Source: Pseudomonas hydrolytica
GTDB lineage: Bacteria > Pseudomonadota > Gammaproteobacteria > Pseudomonadales > Pseudomonadaceae
Assembly: GCF_021495345.1 (NCBI RefSeq)
Contig: NZ_CP099397.1
Location: 1,798,001 to 1,862,000 of the forward strand
DNA length: 64,000 nt
Direction: 5' to 3'
Shown: piece by piece, positions 36,603 through 45,900 of the stretch
Layout: each line of letters opens with the position of its first letter
How positions within the stretch are numbered: position 1 is the first letter of the stretch
Notes under the pieces: model-generated
The model's input: the letters and a program-made list of their open reading frames with translations, nothing else
Databases searched by the model: none
Told to the model about the DNA's origin: nothing
Translations under genes and position numbers: made by a program

Positions 36603-38639
36603 TCAGACCATGCCCAGCACCCGCAGCACGAAGGCGTACTCCAGCGCCACGTCCCTGATGCCCTGGTAGCGCCCGCTCATGCCACCGTGGCCGGCGTCCA
36701 GGTCGGTCTTGAGCAGCAGCAGGTTGTCGTCGGTCTTGCGCGCGCGCAGCTTGGCCACCCACTTGGCCGCCTCCCAGTACTGCACCCGGCTGTCGTTGTA
36801 GCCGGCCACGGCGAGAATGGCCGGGTAGGCCTGGGCAATGACGTTCTCGTAGGGCGCGTAGGCCTTGATGCGTTCGTGCACCTCGGGCTGGTTCGGGTCG
36901 CCCCATTCGTCGTACTCGGTGACGGTCAGCGGCAGGTCGGGGTTGAGCATGGTGTTGAGCACATCGACGAACGGCACTTCGGCAATGGCCGCGGCGAACA
37001 GCTCCGGCCGCTCGTTGAGCACCGCGCCGATCAGCAGGCCGCCGGCGCTGCCGCCGCTGATGACCAGTTGCGCCGGCCGGGTCAGTCCCTCGGCGATCAG
37101 ACGCTCGGCGCAGGCGATGAAGTCGCCGAAGCTATTGCGCTTGTGCTCCAGCTTGCCGGCGCGGTACCAGGCTTCGCCCATTTCGCCGCCGCCGCGCACA
37201 TGGGCGATGGCGAAGACGAAACCGCGCTCCAGCAGGCTCAGACGGGCATGGGAGAACCAGGGGTCGAGGCTGGCGCCGTAGGCGCCATAGCCATACAGGT
37301 ACAGCGGTGCCGGCTGGCCGGCCGCGAGCACGTCGCGACGTGCCACCAGGCTGATCGGTATCTGTGTGCCGTCGGCGGCGCTGGCCCAGAGGCGGCGGCT
37401 CTCGTAAGCATCGGCATCGAACGGGCCTTCGACCGGCGTCTGCTTGAGCACCTGCTGTTCGCCCGTGGCCAGCACCAGCTGGCGGATCTGCGCGGGGCGC
37501 GCCAGCGCCTCGTAGCGCAGGCGAATCACTGGGCTGTGGAACTCCAGGCTGTCCTGCACGTAGAGGCTGTAGGCCGCGTCCGGCAGCTGCACGCGATAGG
37601 CCGCCTGGCCCTGCGGCTGCACTTCGAGAACCGGCAGGCCACCTTCGCGCAGAGCCAGGACGATGGCGCGCTGGTTGAGGGTGGCGCCGTCGAGCATCAC
37701 CTGCGGGTCGTGCGCGCGAATCTGCTGCCAGTGCGGGCGCTGCGGCTTGGCTTCGTCCGCGCGATACAGCGCGAAGTTGATGCCGCTCTGGTTGCTGCGG
37801 ATCAGCCAGCACCACTGGCCGTCGAGCATGCCGTGGTCGGCGTCGTATTCATGGCCTTCCTCGCGGGGGGCCAGGCAGACGAAATCTCCCTCCGGTCGTT
37901 CGGCATCGAGCACCCAGACTTCGGTGGTGGTCTTGCTGCCCAGCTGCAGGATCAGCTGGCGCTCGGAGCTGGAACGGTAGCAATGCAGGAAGAAGCGGCC
38001 GTCGGCCTCTTCGAAAACCTGTTCGGCGCCGCGGGTACCGAGACGATGGCGATAGAGCTTGTAGGGGCGGTGGGTGTCGTCCAGTTCGGTGAAGAACAGC
38101 GTCTGGCTGTCGCCCGCCCAGGTCATGCTGCCGTCGCAGTCGTCGAAGGGCAGTTCGCTGATCCGGCCGCTGTCCAGCTCCTTGACGAACAGGCGGTAGA
38201 TCTCCTCGCCACTGCTGTCGAGGCTGTAGGCCAGGCGCCGCTGGTCCGGGCTGATGCTGAACGCACCGACGGAGAGAAAGCCGCCGCCGGCCAGTGCGTT
38301 GGGGTCGAGCAGCAGCGTCTCGCTGTCCGTGTCGACGGTCAGCGAGCCGTCCGCCGGACGTTTGCAGCGATAGTGGCGGGGGTACTCATCGCCGGCCGTG
38401 GTGCGCTGGTAATAGAGGTAATCGCCCCAGGGCGTGGGCAGCGACAGATCGGTTTCGCGGATGCGGGCCTTGATCTCGTCGAACAGGCTTTCGCGCAGGG
38501 CCTGCTGTGGCGCCAGCTCGGCTTCGAGGTAGGCGTTTTCGGCCTTGAGATGGTCGAGGACTTCTTCGCTGTCGCGCTGTTCCAGCCAGCGATAGGGATC
38601 GGTTCCGGTTTCCCGGCGGGCGATGGGGGCAGAGGACAT
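36603..38639 (-). CDS. ptrB: Oligopeptidase B (prolyl oligopeptidase family)
   Basis: A 678-residue serine peptidase that cleaves small peptides after basic residues. An N-terminal beta-propeller (FSISPDQRRLAYSLDSSGEE and similar repeats) precedes the alpha/beta hydrolase domain. The catalytic Ser lies in LVISGGSAGGLLIGA, Asp in AVAGYNDSRVQYWEA and His in DLDAGHGGMSGRY. VRGGGEMGEAWYRAGKLEHK is an oligopeptidase B signature. There is no signal peptide, so it is cytoplasmic. It is divergent from the membrane-protein gene at 38747. Confidence 0.92.
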   Translation of the reverse strand: MSSAPIARRETGTDPYRWLEQRDSEEVLDHLKAENAYLEAELAPQQALRESLFDEIKARIRETDLSLPTPWGDYLYYQRTTAGDEYPRHYRCKRPADGSLTVDTDSETLLLDPNALAGGGFLSVGAFSISPDQRRLAYSLDSSGEEIYRLFVKELDSGRISELPFDDCDGSMTWAGDSQTLFFTELDDTHRPYKLYRHRLGTRGAEQVFEEADGRFFLHCYRSSSERQLILQLGSKTTTEVWVLDAERPEGDFVCLAPREEGHEYDADHGMLDGQWCWLIRSNQSGINFALYRADEAKPQRPHWQQIRAHDPQVMLDGATLNQRAIVLALREGGLPVLEVQPQGQAAYRVQLPDAAYSLYVQDSLEFHSPVIRLRYEALARPAQIRQLVLATGEQQVLKQTPVEGPFDADAYESRRLWASAADGTQIPISLVARRDVLAAGQPAPLYLYGYGAYGASLDPWFSHARLSLLERGFVFAIAHVRGGGEMGEAWYRAGKLEHKRNSFGDFIACAERLIAEGLTRPAQLVISGGSAGGLLIGAVLNERPELFAAAIAEVPFVDVLNTMLNPDLPLTVTEYDEWGDPNQPEVHERIKAYAPYENVIAQAYPAILAVAGYNDSRVQYWEAAKWVAKLRARKTDDNLLLLKTDLDAGHGGMSGRYQGIRDVALEYAFVLRVLGMV

Positions 38640-38746
38640 GGCGAAACTCCGAAACGCAGCGGCCGACGGCAGGGGCGCCGGGCCGGATAAAAGCCGCTAT
38701 CATAAGCCCCCCTTAGTCAGCCCCGCCACGCAGGGACCGCCGCTTT

Positions 38747-39217
38747 ATGATGAACGAGAACGACTACCTCCTTGCCTGGGCTGCCTACGGCGTCGCCGCA
38801 CTGGGCTGCCTGCTGGTATGGATGCGCCTGACCAGCTGGATGTGGCGCTACCTGCGCGAGCCGCTGCGGGTGCTGGGGGCGGTGCTGCTGTTCAGCCCGA
38901 CCATCGTCGATCCGTCACGTGAGCTGTTCGCCCCGGCGCTGGCGGTAACGGCGATGGACCTGCTGCTCAAGGTCGGCAACAACGCCTGGCGTGCGGTGGC
39001 CGATCTCACGCTGTATGCGCTGATCGCCCTGGCCGTCTACCTGGTGTTCGTCGCCGTGCGCTGGCCCATCGAGCGCTGGTGGCAGGGGCGGCACGAGGCG
39101 CACGTCGAAGAAGACGAAGACCCGCGTACCCTGCGCGAGTTGATGGATCAGGACGACGAGCGCCTGGCCCGTCCCTACGAGCGCGATCGCAACGGCCGCC
39201 TGGAACCGCGCATTTAG
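38747..39217 (+). CDS. Small multi-pass membrane protein, unknown
   Basis: A 156-residue protein with about three membrane helices (8-26, 41-62 and 81-106), then a charged cytoplasmic tail rich in Glu, Asp and Arg ending RPYERDRNGRLEPRI. WRYLREPLRVLGAVLLFSPTIVDPS is a distinctive segment, but I do not recognise a named domain. The ATG pair at 38747/38750 is plausible for the start. It lies upstream of the HIT gene in the same direction. Confidence 0.78.
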   Translation: MMNENDYLLAWAAYGVAALGCLLVWMRLTSWMWRYLREPLRVLGAVLLFSPTIVDPSRELFAPALAVTAMDLLLKVGNNAWRAVADLTLYALIALAVYLVFVAVRWPIERWWQGRHEAHVEEDEDPRTLRELMDQDDERLARPYERDRNGRLEPRI

Positions 39218-39273
39218 CCCTTGCGCCGGCCAGGGCTGCCGTTCAGCATGATGGCCTCTTGGATGGAGGCCTC

Positions 39274-39720
39274 ATGACCTGCGTGTTCTGCGCCATCGCC
39301 GCCGGCCAGTTGCCGGCGCATAAGCTGTACGAAGACGAGGATTTCATCGTCCTGCTGGACATCTTTCCCATGCGCCCGGCTCACGTGCTGATCGTCAGCC
39401 GTGTCCACGCGCCTTATCTCAAGGAACTGCCTGCTGCGGCGCGCGAGCGCCTGCTGGCACTGGCCGACAAGGTCGCCGCGGCGCTGCGTGTGGCGGGCTA
39501 TGGGCGCGAGGGCATCAACCTGCTGATCAACGATGGCCCGGATTCCAACCAGCATGTTCCGCATCTGCATCTGCACCTGATTCCGCGCCGCCGCGGCGAT
39601 CTGCCGGTGCTGCTCTGGCGTCTGCTGGTACGCTTTGTCCCCCTGGGGCGCAAGCGCCTGCAGGCACGCCTCGAGGCCGAAGCCGAGCAGCTGCGTGCGA
39701 TTCTCAGCAAGGAGAACTGA
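39274..39720 (+). CDS. HIT-family nucleotide hydrolase/transferase
   Basis: A 148-residue histidine-triad protein. CVFCAIAAGQLPAHKLYEDE carries the N-terminal cysteines, RPAHVLIVSR follows, and the triad is HVPHLHLHLIPRRRGD. Such enzymes cleave nucleoside phosphoramidates or dinucleotides. GGAGG lies shortly before the ATG at 39274. It ends 4 nt before the class II amidotransferase gene, suggesting a shared message. Confidence 0.92.
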   Translation: MTCVFCAIAAGQLPAHKLYEDEDFIVLLDIFPMRPAHVLIVSRVHAPYLKELPAAARERLLALADKVAAALRVAGYGREGINLLINDGPDSNQHVPHLHLHLIPRRRGDLPVLLWRLLVRFVPLGRKRLQARLEAEAEQLRAILSKEN

Positions 39721-39724
39721 CCCG

Positions 39725-40498
39725 ATGTGCGAATTGCTCGGCATGAGCGCCAACGTACCCACCGATATCGTCTTCAGCTTCACCGGGCTGATGCAGCGTG
39801 GCGGCCGCACCGGCCCGCACCGCGACGGCTGGGGCATCGGTTTCTACGAAGGGCGCGGCCTGCGCCTGTTTCAGGACCCGCGGGCGAGCAGCGAATCGGA
39901 AGTGGCGCAGCTGGTGCAGCGTTATCCGATCAAGAGCGAGGTGGTGATCGGTCACATCCGCCATGCCAACGTCGGCAAGGTCTGCCTGGCCAACACCCAT
40001 CCCTTCGTCCGCGAGCTCTGGGGACGCAACTGGTGCTTCGCCCACAACGGCCAGCTGGCCGGTCTCGAAGGTTCCACCAGCTTTTACCGCCCGGTCGGCG
40101 ATACCGACAGCGAGGCGGCATTCTGCGATCTGCTCAACCGCGTGCGTCGCGCCTTTCCCGAGCCGGTTTCGGTGGAGATGCTGCTGCCGGTGCTGGTGGC
40201 AGCCTGCGCCAGCTACCGCAAACTCGGCGTGTTCAACTGCCTGCTCAGCGACGGCGACTGGCTGTTCAGCTTCTGTTCGAGCAAGCTGGCGCATATCACC
40301 CGGCGCGCGCCGTTCGGCCCGGCGCAGCTCAAGGACGCCGAGCTGCGCGTGGATTTCCAGGCGGAAACCACGCCCGACGACGTGGTCACGGTGATCGCCA
40401 CCGAGCCGCTGACCGACAACGAGCACTGGTCGCTGTATCAACCGGGTGAGTGGCGCCTGTGGCGTCGCGGCGAATCCATCGCCGACGGCAGAGCCTGA
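39725..40498 (+). CDS. Class II glutamine amidotransferase (YafJ-like)
   Basis: A 257-residue Ntn-type amidotransferase. After removal of Met1, Cys2 (MCELLGMSANVP) becomes the catalytic N-terminal nucleophile; GRTGPHRDGWGIGFYEGRGL, HIRHANVGKVCLANTHPF and WCFAHNGQLAGL are the conserved glutaminase blocks. No synthetase domain is attached, so the ammonia acceptor is unknown. The ATG at 39725 is fixed by the Cys2 requirement. The next gene starts 13 nt later. Confidence 0.92.
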   Translation: MCELLGMSANVPTDIVFSFTGLMQRGGRTGPHRDGWGIGFYEGRGLRLFQDPRASSESEVAQLVQRYPIKSEVVIGHIRHANVGKVCLANTHPFVRELWGRNWCFAHNGQLAGLEGSTSFYRPVGDTDSEAAFCDLLNRVRRAFPEPVSVEMLLPVLVAACASYRKLGVFNCLLSDGDWLFSFCSSKLAHITRRAPFGPAQLKDAELRVDFQAETTPDDVVTVIATEPLTDNEHWSLYQPGEWRLWRRGESIADGRA

Positions 40499-40511
40499 GC
40501 GGGAGGGAAGC

Positions 40512-41036
40512 ATGCTGAGAAGCTATCTGCGCCTGGCCTTGTTCGCCTTCGGTCTGCTGTTGGGCGTGCAGGTGCCGGGCTTCATCGACGATTACGGCAA
40601 GCGCGTCGAGGCCCGCCGGCTGGAGTCGCAGCAGAGCCTGAAGGGCTTTCAGGACACTGCGCAGAAGTTCTTCAAGGGCGATATGGATGCGCTGGTGGCG
40701 CACTATCGCGTCAGCGACGATCCGGTGATGCGCAGCGACGCGCAGAGCGTCGCGCATCTGGTGCAGCGCTCGGCCCTGCTGGAACGTGAATGGCAGGCCA
40801 TGCAGGGGCCCTGGTACGCCCAGGCCTGGCACCTGGCCACCGGCGCCGACCGCGATCTGCTCGGCGAGACCCTGCAGGCCTACCGTTACCAGGTGCTGTT
40901 CACCCCCGAGGCCATTCTCTGGGGCGTGATCTGCGCGCTGCTGCTGGCCTGGCTGGCCGAGCTGCTGGTGCTGCTGTTCGGCTGGATGCTCGGTGCCGGC
41001 CGGATCAGACGTACCCAGCAACGTCACTGGCGCTGA
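40512..41036 (+). CDS. DUF2937-family membrane protein
   Basis: A 174-residue protein with an N-terminal helix (residues 5-22), a long periplasmic helical region (RVEARRLESQQSLKGFQDTAQKFF), and a C-terminal pair of hydrophobic segments around residues 130-160 ending RTQQRHWR. The layout matches DUF2937 proteins of unknown function. GGGAGGGAAGC precedes the ATG. It probably forms an operon with the HIT and amidotransferase genes. Confidence 0.8.
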   Translation: MLRSYLRLALFAFGLLLGVQVPGFIDDYGKRVEARRLESQQSLKGFQDTAQKFFKGDMDALVAHYRVSDDPVMRSDAQSVAHLVQRSALLEREWQAMQGPWYAQAWHLATGADRDLLGETLQAYRYQVLFTPEAILWGVICALLLAWLAELLVLLFGWMLGAGRIRRTQQRHWR

Positions 41037-41182
41037 GCGTCCAATCGCCAGCGGTGATCGGCCGGCGACGGCGCTATGGTTGGCTGGCCGTAAAAAGTGC
41101 GCTGGTTCGCCTGAAGGGGGGGCAGGGACGTGCTAATGTAATACGTCGTTACATTTCCCTAACCCGTGTAAATGGAGTTTCC

Positions 41183-42250
41183 ATGTCGATCAAGGATTCG
41201 ATCCTGGCAGCCGCGCTGGCTGCCATCCTGCCGTTGATGCCCGTTGCCTACGCCGATTCCGACGCCGAGCCAGCTTCTGCTGCAGTCGACGAGGAAGTGG
41301 GCGAAGCCGAGGAATCGGCGCAGTACATCAGCCCCGAAGAATTCGTCGCCAGTCTGGAGTTCAAGACTGGGCGAGTGATGCTCGGCAATGATCTGGCCAC
41401 CCTCAATCTGCCTGATTCACTGGTATTTCTCGACGGCGATAATGCCCAGCGTCTGCTGGTCGATGCCTGGGGCAACCCGCCAGATGACGTACCGCCGCTG
41501 GGCATGATCCTGCCGGCCGGTATCTCGCCCTTGTCCGAAGAGTCCTGGGGCGTGACGGTGGAGTACGAAGACAGCGGTTACGTGTCCGACGAGGACGCCG
41601 CCGACATCGACTACGCCGACATGCTCAAGGACATGCAGGCCGACATGCGCGAGGCCAACACCTGGCGCGAGGAAAACGGCTACGAGCCGGTGCAACTGGT
41701 TGGCTGGGCCGCCGCGCCGCATTACGACGCCGAGGGCAAGAAGCTGTACTGGGCCAAGGAACTGAAGTTCGGTGACAGCGAGGCCAACACCCTCAACTAC
41801 AACATCCGCGTGCTGGGTCGTAAGGGTGTGCTGGTGCTGAATTTTGTCGCCAATATGGATCAGCTGGCGGAGATCGAAGCCAGCGTGCCGGCCGTGCTGG
41901 CGGCGACCGAGTTCAACCCCGGCCAGCGCTATGCCGAGTTCGACCCGGACCTGGACACCGTGGCCGCCTACGGTCTGGGCGCGCTGGTCGCCGGCAAGGT
42001 GGCGGCCAAGACAGGCCTGCTGGCCATGCTGCTGGTACTGCTGAAAAAGTTCTGGTTCATCCCGGTGGTGCTGGTCGGCTGGCTGTTCAAACGTATCGGC
42101 CTGCGCAAGAAGGACACCGCGAGCGACGAGACGAGCGCAGCGGCCGTTCCTGTGACTGCGCCTGCTGAGGCCAAGCCGGAGGAGCCGGTACAGGCGCCGA
42201 CGCGTACGGTGATGGATTTGAACAAGCCGGACGACGCGGACAAGCGCTGA
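41183..42250 (+). CDS. DUF2167-family membrane protein
   Basis: A 355-residue protein with a signal peptide (residues 1-24, ending VAYA). A large extracytoplasmic domain contains TGRVMLGNDLATLNLP, WGVTVEYEDSGYVSDEDAADIDYADML and LVGWAAAPHYDAEGKKLYWAKELKF, the DUF2167 hallmarks. Two membrane segments follow near residues 260-300, then a Pro/Ala/Glu-rich tail. The function is unknown. It is followed by a strong bidirectional terminator. Confidence 0.87.
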   Translation: MSIKDSILAAALAAILPLMPVAYADSDAEPASAAVDEEVGEAEESAQYISPEEFVASLEFKTGRVMLGNDLATLNLPDSLVFLDGDNAQRLLVDAWGNPPDDVPPLGMILPAGISPLSEESWGVTVEYEDSGYVSDEDAADIDYADMLKDMQADMREANTWREENGYEPVQLVGWAAAPHYDAEGKKLYWAKELKFGDSEANTLNYNIRVLGRKGVLVLNFVANMDQLAEIEASVPAVLAATEFNPGQRYAEFDPDLDTVAAYGLGALVAGKVAAKTGLLAMLLVLLKKFWFIPVVLVGWLFKRIGLRKKDTASDETSAAAVPVTAPAEAKPEEPVQAPTRTVMDLNKPDDADKR

Positions 42251-42270
42251 GTTCTACTTTCATCCGGGCA

Positions 42271-42317
42271 ACGAAAAACGCCGCGAACCCTGCACGGGAT
42301 TCGCGGCGTTTTTCGTT
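42271..42317. terminator. Long bidirectional intrinsic terminator
   Basis: A 17-bp arm starting ACGAAAAACGCCGCGAA pairs perfectly with TTCGCGGCGTTTTTCGT around a short loop that itself contains CCC/GGG. It separates the convergent DUF2167 and vWA genes. Confidence 0.93.
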
Positions 42318-42330
42318 GCGGCTTCAAGCC

Positions 42331-43509
42331 TTACTTGGACAGGTACTTCATCCCGTCTTCCAGGCCCTGCAGGGTCAGCGGGTACATACGATCCTCGATC
42401 AGCTCACGCACCAGATTGGTGGAGGCGGTGTAGTTCCAGGTGTCCTTGGGGTAGGGGTTGATCCAGATGATCTTCTTGAACTTCTCGGTGAAGCGTTTCA
42501 TCCAGACGTAGCCGGCTTCCTCGTTCCAATGCTCGACGCTGCCGCCGGCCTGGGTGATCTCGTAGGGGGCCATGGCCGCATCGCCGACGAACACCACCTT
42601 GTAGTCGGCGCCGTACTTGTGCAGCAGGTCCATCGTCGAGGTGCGCTCGCTGGTGCGGCGCAGGTTGTTCTTCCACACGCTCTCGTAGATGAAATTGTGG
42701 AAGTAGAAATATTCCAGGTGTTTGAATTCGGTCTTGCAGGCCGAGAACAGCTCCTCGCAGACCTTGACGTGGGCATCCATCGAGCCGCCGATGTCCAGCA
42801 GCAGCAGGAGCTTGACCGTGTTGCGCCGTTCCGGGCGCATCTGGATGTTGAGCAGGCCACCGTCTTTTGCAGTGTGGTCGATGGTGCCGTCCAGATCCAG
42901 CTCTTCGGCCGCGCCCTGACGGGCGAACTTGCGCAGGCGGCGCAGCGCCACCTTGATGTTGCGCGTGCCCAGCTCGACCTGGTCGTCGAGGTTCTTGTAC
43001 TCGCGCTGGTCCCACACCTTGGCGGCCTTGCCCTGGCGCTTGCCGGCATCGCCCACGCGAATGCCTTCCGGGTTGTAGCCGCCGGAGCCGAACGGGCTGG
43101 TGCCGCCGGTGCCGATCCACTTGTTGCCGCCGGCGTGCTTTTCCTTCTGCTCCTCGAGGCGCTTCTTGAACTCCTCGATCAGCTTGTCCAGGCCGCCGAG
43201 GCTCTGGATCTGCGCCTTCTCCTCGTCGGTCAGCAGGCGCTCGAACTCCTTACGCAGCCACTCCTCGGGGATCATCGCCTCGATATGCTGATTGAGGTTT
43301 TCCAAGCCCTTGAAGTAGGCGCCGAAGGCGCGGTCGAACTTGTCGAAGTGACGTTCGTCCTTCACCAGAATCGCGCGCGCCAGGTAATAGAATTCGTCCA
43401 TGTCTGCGAACACGACGTTGTGCTTGAGCGCGTTGATCAGGTCGAGCAGCTCGCGCACCGACACCGGCACCTTGGCCGCACGCATTTCGTTGAACAGGTT
43501 GAGCAGCAT
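42331..43509 (-). CDS. CoxE-like von Willebrand A domain protein
   Basis: A 392-residue protein with an N-terminal helical region (LFNEMRAAKVPVSVRELLDLINAL), a Lys/Glu-rich middle, and a C-terminal VWA domain. Its metal-ion site reads LLLLLDIGGSMDAHVKV, that is DIGGS instead of the usual DxSxS. FVGDAAMAPYEI supplies the further metal-site Asp/Thr-type loop. It forms a pair with the MoxR ATPase encoded next; such pairs act as chaperones that mature or insert cofactors into target complexes. The target here is unknown. Confidence 0.9.
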   Translation of the reverse strand: MLLNLFNEMRAAKVPVSVRELLDLINALKHNVVFADMDEFYYLARAILVKDERHFDKFDRAFGAYFKGLENLNQHIEAMIPEEWLRKEFERLLTDEEKAQIQSLGGLDKLIEEFKKRLEEQKEKHAGGNKWIGTGGTSPFGSGGYNPEGIRVGDAGKRQGKAAKVWDQREYKNLDDQVELGTRNIKVALRRLRKFARQGAAEELDLDGTIDHTAKDGGLLNIQMRPERRNTVKLLLLLDIGGSMDAHVKVCEELFSACKTEFKHLEYFYFHNFIYESVWKNNLRRTSERTSTMDLLHKYGADYKVVFVGDAAMAPYEITQAGGSVEHWNEEAGYVWMKRFTEKFKKIIWINPYPKDTWNYTASTNLVRELIEDRMYPLTLQGLEDGMKYLSK

Positions 43510-43593
43510 GCTATGCCCTCATGAAAGTCTGTGACTGCCTGTGGCCACTGCCCGCACCAGAGGAAGGGCGAGCGAGCTAGAGTCAGGCAAGGC

Positions 43594-43651
43594 GAGAGCA
43601 GGCGAGCAAGCGCAGTGTACTTTTGTACATGAGCATTGCGAGCCTGCTCTC
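43594..43651. repeat. Imperfect long hairpin element with GTAC-TTTT-GTAC core
   Basis: GAGAGCAGGC at 43594-43603 pairs with GCCTGCTCTC at 43642-43651. The middle is GTGTAC-TTTT-GTACAT at 43615-43630, with mismatched DNA between. It lies in the 176-nt gap between the MoxR and vWA genes. It is not a REP of the three families here and could fold on the mRNA between these two cistrons. Confidence 0.55.
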
Positions 43652-43685
43652 AACGCAGCCTGGCCGACGCGCAGCCGCCCGATGT

Positions 43686-44531
43686 TTACCGAGAAGCGCG
43701 GCGCGCCATAAAGGCCAGGCGCTCGAGCAGCTGCACATCCTGCTCGTTCTTCACCAGGGCACCGGCCAGCGGCGGGATGGCCTTGGTCGGGTCGCGCTCG
43801 CGCAGCACCGCTTCACCGATATTGTCGGCCATCAGCAGCTTGAGCCAGTCCACCAGTTCGCTGGTCGATGGCTTCTTCTTCAGGCCCGGCACCTTGCGCA
43901 CGTCGAAGAACACGTCCAGCGCCTCGGCCACCAGTTCGCCGCTGATGTTGGGGTAGTGCACGTCGACGATCTTCTTCAGGGTGTCGCGATCCGGGAAGGC
44001 GATGTAGTGGAAGAAGCAGCGGCGCAGGAAGGCGTCCGGCAGTTCCTTCTCGTTGTTCGAGGTGATGATGATGATCGGCCGCTGCTTGGCCTTGATCGTC
44101 TCGTTGGTCTCGTAAACGTAGAACTCCATCTTGTCGAGTTCCTGCAACAGGTCATTGGGGAACTCGATGTCGGCCTTGTCGATCTCGTCGATCAGCAGGA
44201 TCACGCGCTCGTCGGACTCGAACGCCTCCCACAGCTTGCCCTTCTTGATGTAGTTGCGAACGTCGTGAACCTTGTCGGAATCGAGCTGCGAATCGCGCAG
44301 GCGGCTGACCGCATCGTATTCGTACAGGCCCTGGTGCGCCTTGGTGGTGGACTTGATGTGCCAGGTGATCAGCTTGGCGCCGAAGGCCTCGGCCAGTTGC
44401 TCGGCGAGCATGGTCTTGCCGGTACCTGGCTCGCCCTTGACCAGCAGCGGGCGCTGCAGGGTAATGGCGGCATTGACCGCGAGCTTGAGGTCGTCGGTGG
44501 CGACGTAGGACTGGGTGCCTTCGAACTTCAT
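43686..44531 (-). CDS. MoxR-family AAA+ ATPase
   Basis: A 281-residue ATPase with Walker A in LLVKGEPGTGKTMLAEQ, Walker B in VILLIDEIDKADIEFPNDLL, sensor 1 ITSNNEKELPDAFLRRCFFHY and a C-terminal lid. HIKSTTKAHQGLYEYDAVSRL is typical of the MoxR subfamily paired with VWA proteins. It probably remodels or activates a client enzyme together with the downstream vWA protein. The genes run in the same direction with a hairpin element in the gap. Confidence 0.93.
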   Translation of the reverse strand: MKFEGTQSYVATDDLKLAVNAAITLQRPLLVKGEPGTGKTMLAEQLAEAFGAKLITWHIKSTTKAHQGLYEYDAVSRLRDSQLDSDKVHDVRNYIKKGKLWEAFESDERVILLIDEIDKADIEFPNDLLQELDKMEFYVYETNETIKAKQRPIIIITSNNEKELPDAFLRRCFFHYIAFPDRDTLKKIVDVHYPNISGELVAEALDVFFDVRKVPGLKKKPSTSELVDWLKLLMADNIGEAVLRERDPTKAIPPLAGALVKNEQDVQLLERLAFMARRASR

Positions 44532-44690
44532 CGGAAAATCCTCGAACGGTAACGGCCGGCCGTGCCGGGCGTTCGGTATCAGGTTGAAGCGCTGACTATA
44601 ACGTGCGTCCCGGCGCAGTGTGAACGCAGACGCAGCATTCAGTCACTGAATGGTCGGTCACGGGGCTGCGCGCCTGCTGGAACTTGCCCG

Positions 44691-45773
44691 CTAGGCGTCG
44701 TCCTGTTGCGGCGGCGGACGTTCGAAGCGCGGATCGAAGGCCTCGACGAAGCCATTGCGCAGGATTTCCAGAAAGGCCTGGAAGGCGCTCACTTCCTGAT
44801 CATGCACGTTGCCGCTGAGCTCCACGCGGGTGGCGAACTGATCGCGGCGCTGGTTCTTCAACAGGGTTTCGCCACCGCCGACCAGCGCCTCCCACAGCGA
44901 GCGCAGCACGCCCTTGTCCTCGTCTTCGACATCCTGCTCCCAGTCGAACACCTCCACTTCGCGCAGCAGCGGCTTGATATAGCCGCTGAGCTGGGCATCG
45001 TCGGCGCTGGCCTCGATCACCAGGTCGCCGCTGCCGCGCTTGAAGTCGAAGCGGCCATAGGCACGGGCGAAGTCGTTGAAGCGGGTCAGGTCGATGTCCC
45101 GCGCGCGCAGGCGCAGCTCGAAATCCTCGAATTGCTCGAACGGATCGAAGGTCGCCTCGGCTTCCAGCGGCGCGTGCTCCAGCAGAAGGGCGCGACCTTC
45201 GAAATGCGCGACCCGGTCGCCCGGCTCGTCACCGACATTGGTGAGGTTGTAAAGGCTGGCGTTGACCTCGTCCGCGCTCAGTTCCACCTTGGGACTGGTG
45301 GTGAAGTTGTGAAAGGTGATGCGTCCGTCGATCACTCGCAGTTCGTTGAGGGTGATGGGCAGCAGCTTGTTCAACTGGTCGCGCCAGTCGGTGCCGGCAC
45401 CGGTCTGGTCGGCCTGCTCATTCTCGCCGCCATCAACGAAGTTCAACTGCGGTCGTTCGAAGTACACCTCGGCCACCACCGCGCGCTCGCGCCACAACGG
45501 CGGCCAGCTCACCGAGATGTCGATCAGCGGGGCGTCGAGCAGCGGCACCGGTACGTCGCCGGTCACCTTGACGATGCTCAGCCCGTTGATTCGGTAGGCA
45601 CCGCGCCACCAGGCCAGGTCGATATCGCTGATCCGGCCCTGGTAGTCGCCCATGTCGGCGAGCTTGTCGTTGAGGTAGTCGCGAATCAGCCAGGGCAGGG
45701 TCAGCTGCGCCGCCAGCACCAGCAGCAGCGCAACGAGCACGGCCCTGAGGGGCCAGCTGTAGCGTCGTTTCAT
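44691..45773 (-). CDS. DUF748/AsmA-like membrane-anchored protein
   Basis: A 360-residue protein with one N-terminal membrane helix (AVLVALLLVLAAQLTLPW) and a large periplasmic beta domain. GRISDIDLAWWRGAYRINGLSIVKVTGD, ISVSWPPLWRERAVVAEVYFERPQLNFVDGG and HNFTTSPKVELSADEVNASLYNLTN are DUF748-type blocks (all near 45220-45680). Such proteins resemble AsmA-like lipid-transfer or envelope-maintenance factors. ATG at 45771-45773 or 45783-45785 may be the start; neither has a strong ribosome-binding site. It is divergent from cysK. Confidence 0.8.
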   Translation of the reverse strand: MKRRYSWPLRAVLVALLLVLAAQLTLPWLIRDYLNDKLADMGDYQGRISDIDLAWWRGAYRINGLSIVKVTGDVPVPLLDAPLIDISVSWPPLWRERAVVAEVYFERPQLNFVDGGENEQADQTGAGTDWRDQLNKLLPITLNELRVIDGRITFHNFTTSPKVELSADEVNASLYNLTNVGDEPGDRVAHFEGRALLLEHAPLEAEATFDPFEQFEDFELRLRARDIDLTRFNDFARAYGRFDFKRGSGDLVIEASADDAQLSGYIKPLLREVEVFDWEQDVEDEDKGVLRSLWEALVGGGETLLKNQRRDQFATRVELSGNVHDQEVSAFQAFLEILRNGFVEAFDPRFERPPPQQDDA

Positions 45774-45900
45774 CGGACAGTCCATCGAGTCACCTATCTT
45801 CGATGGACTGCGCGCGCGGCATTCTGTTCGGCTGGACTGCCGCTGCACCTGGGCATAGGCTGGTGTCTTTATCCGACGTTCATCTGCTTAGGAAGGAATC

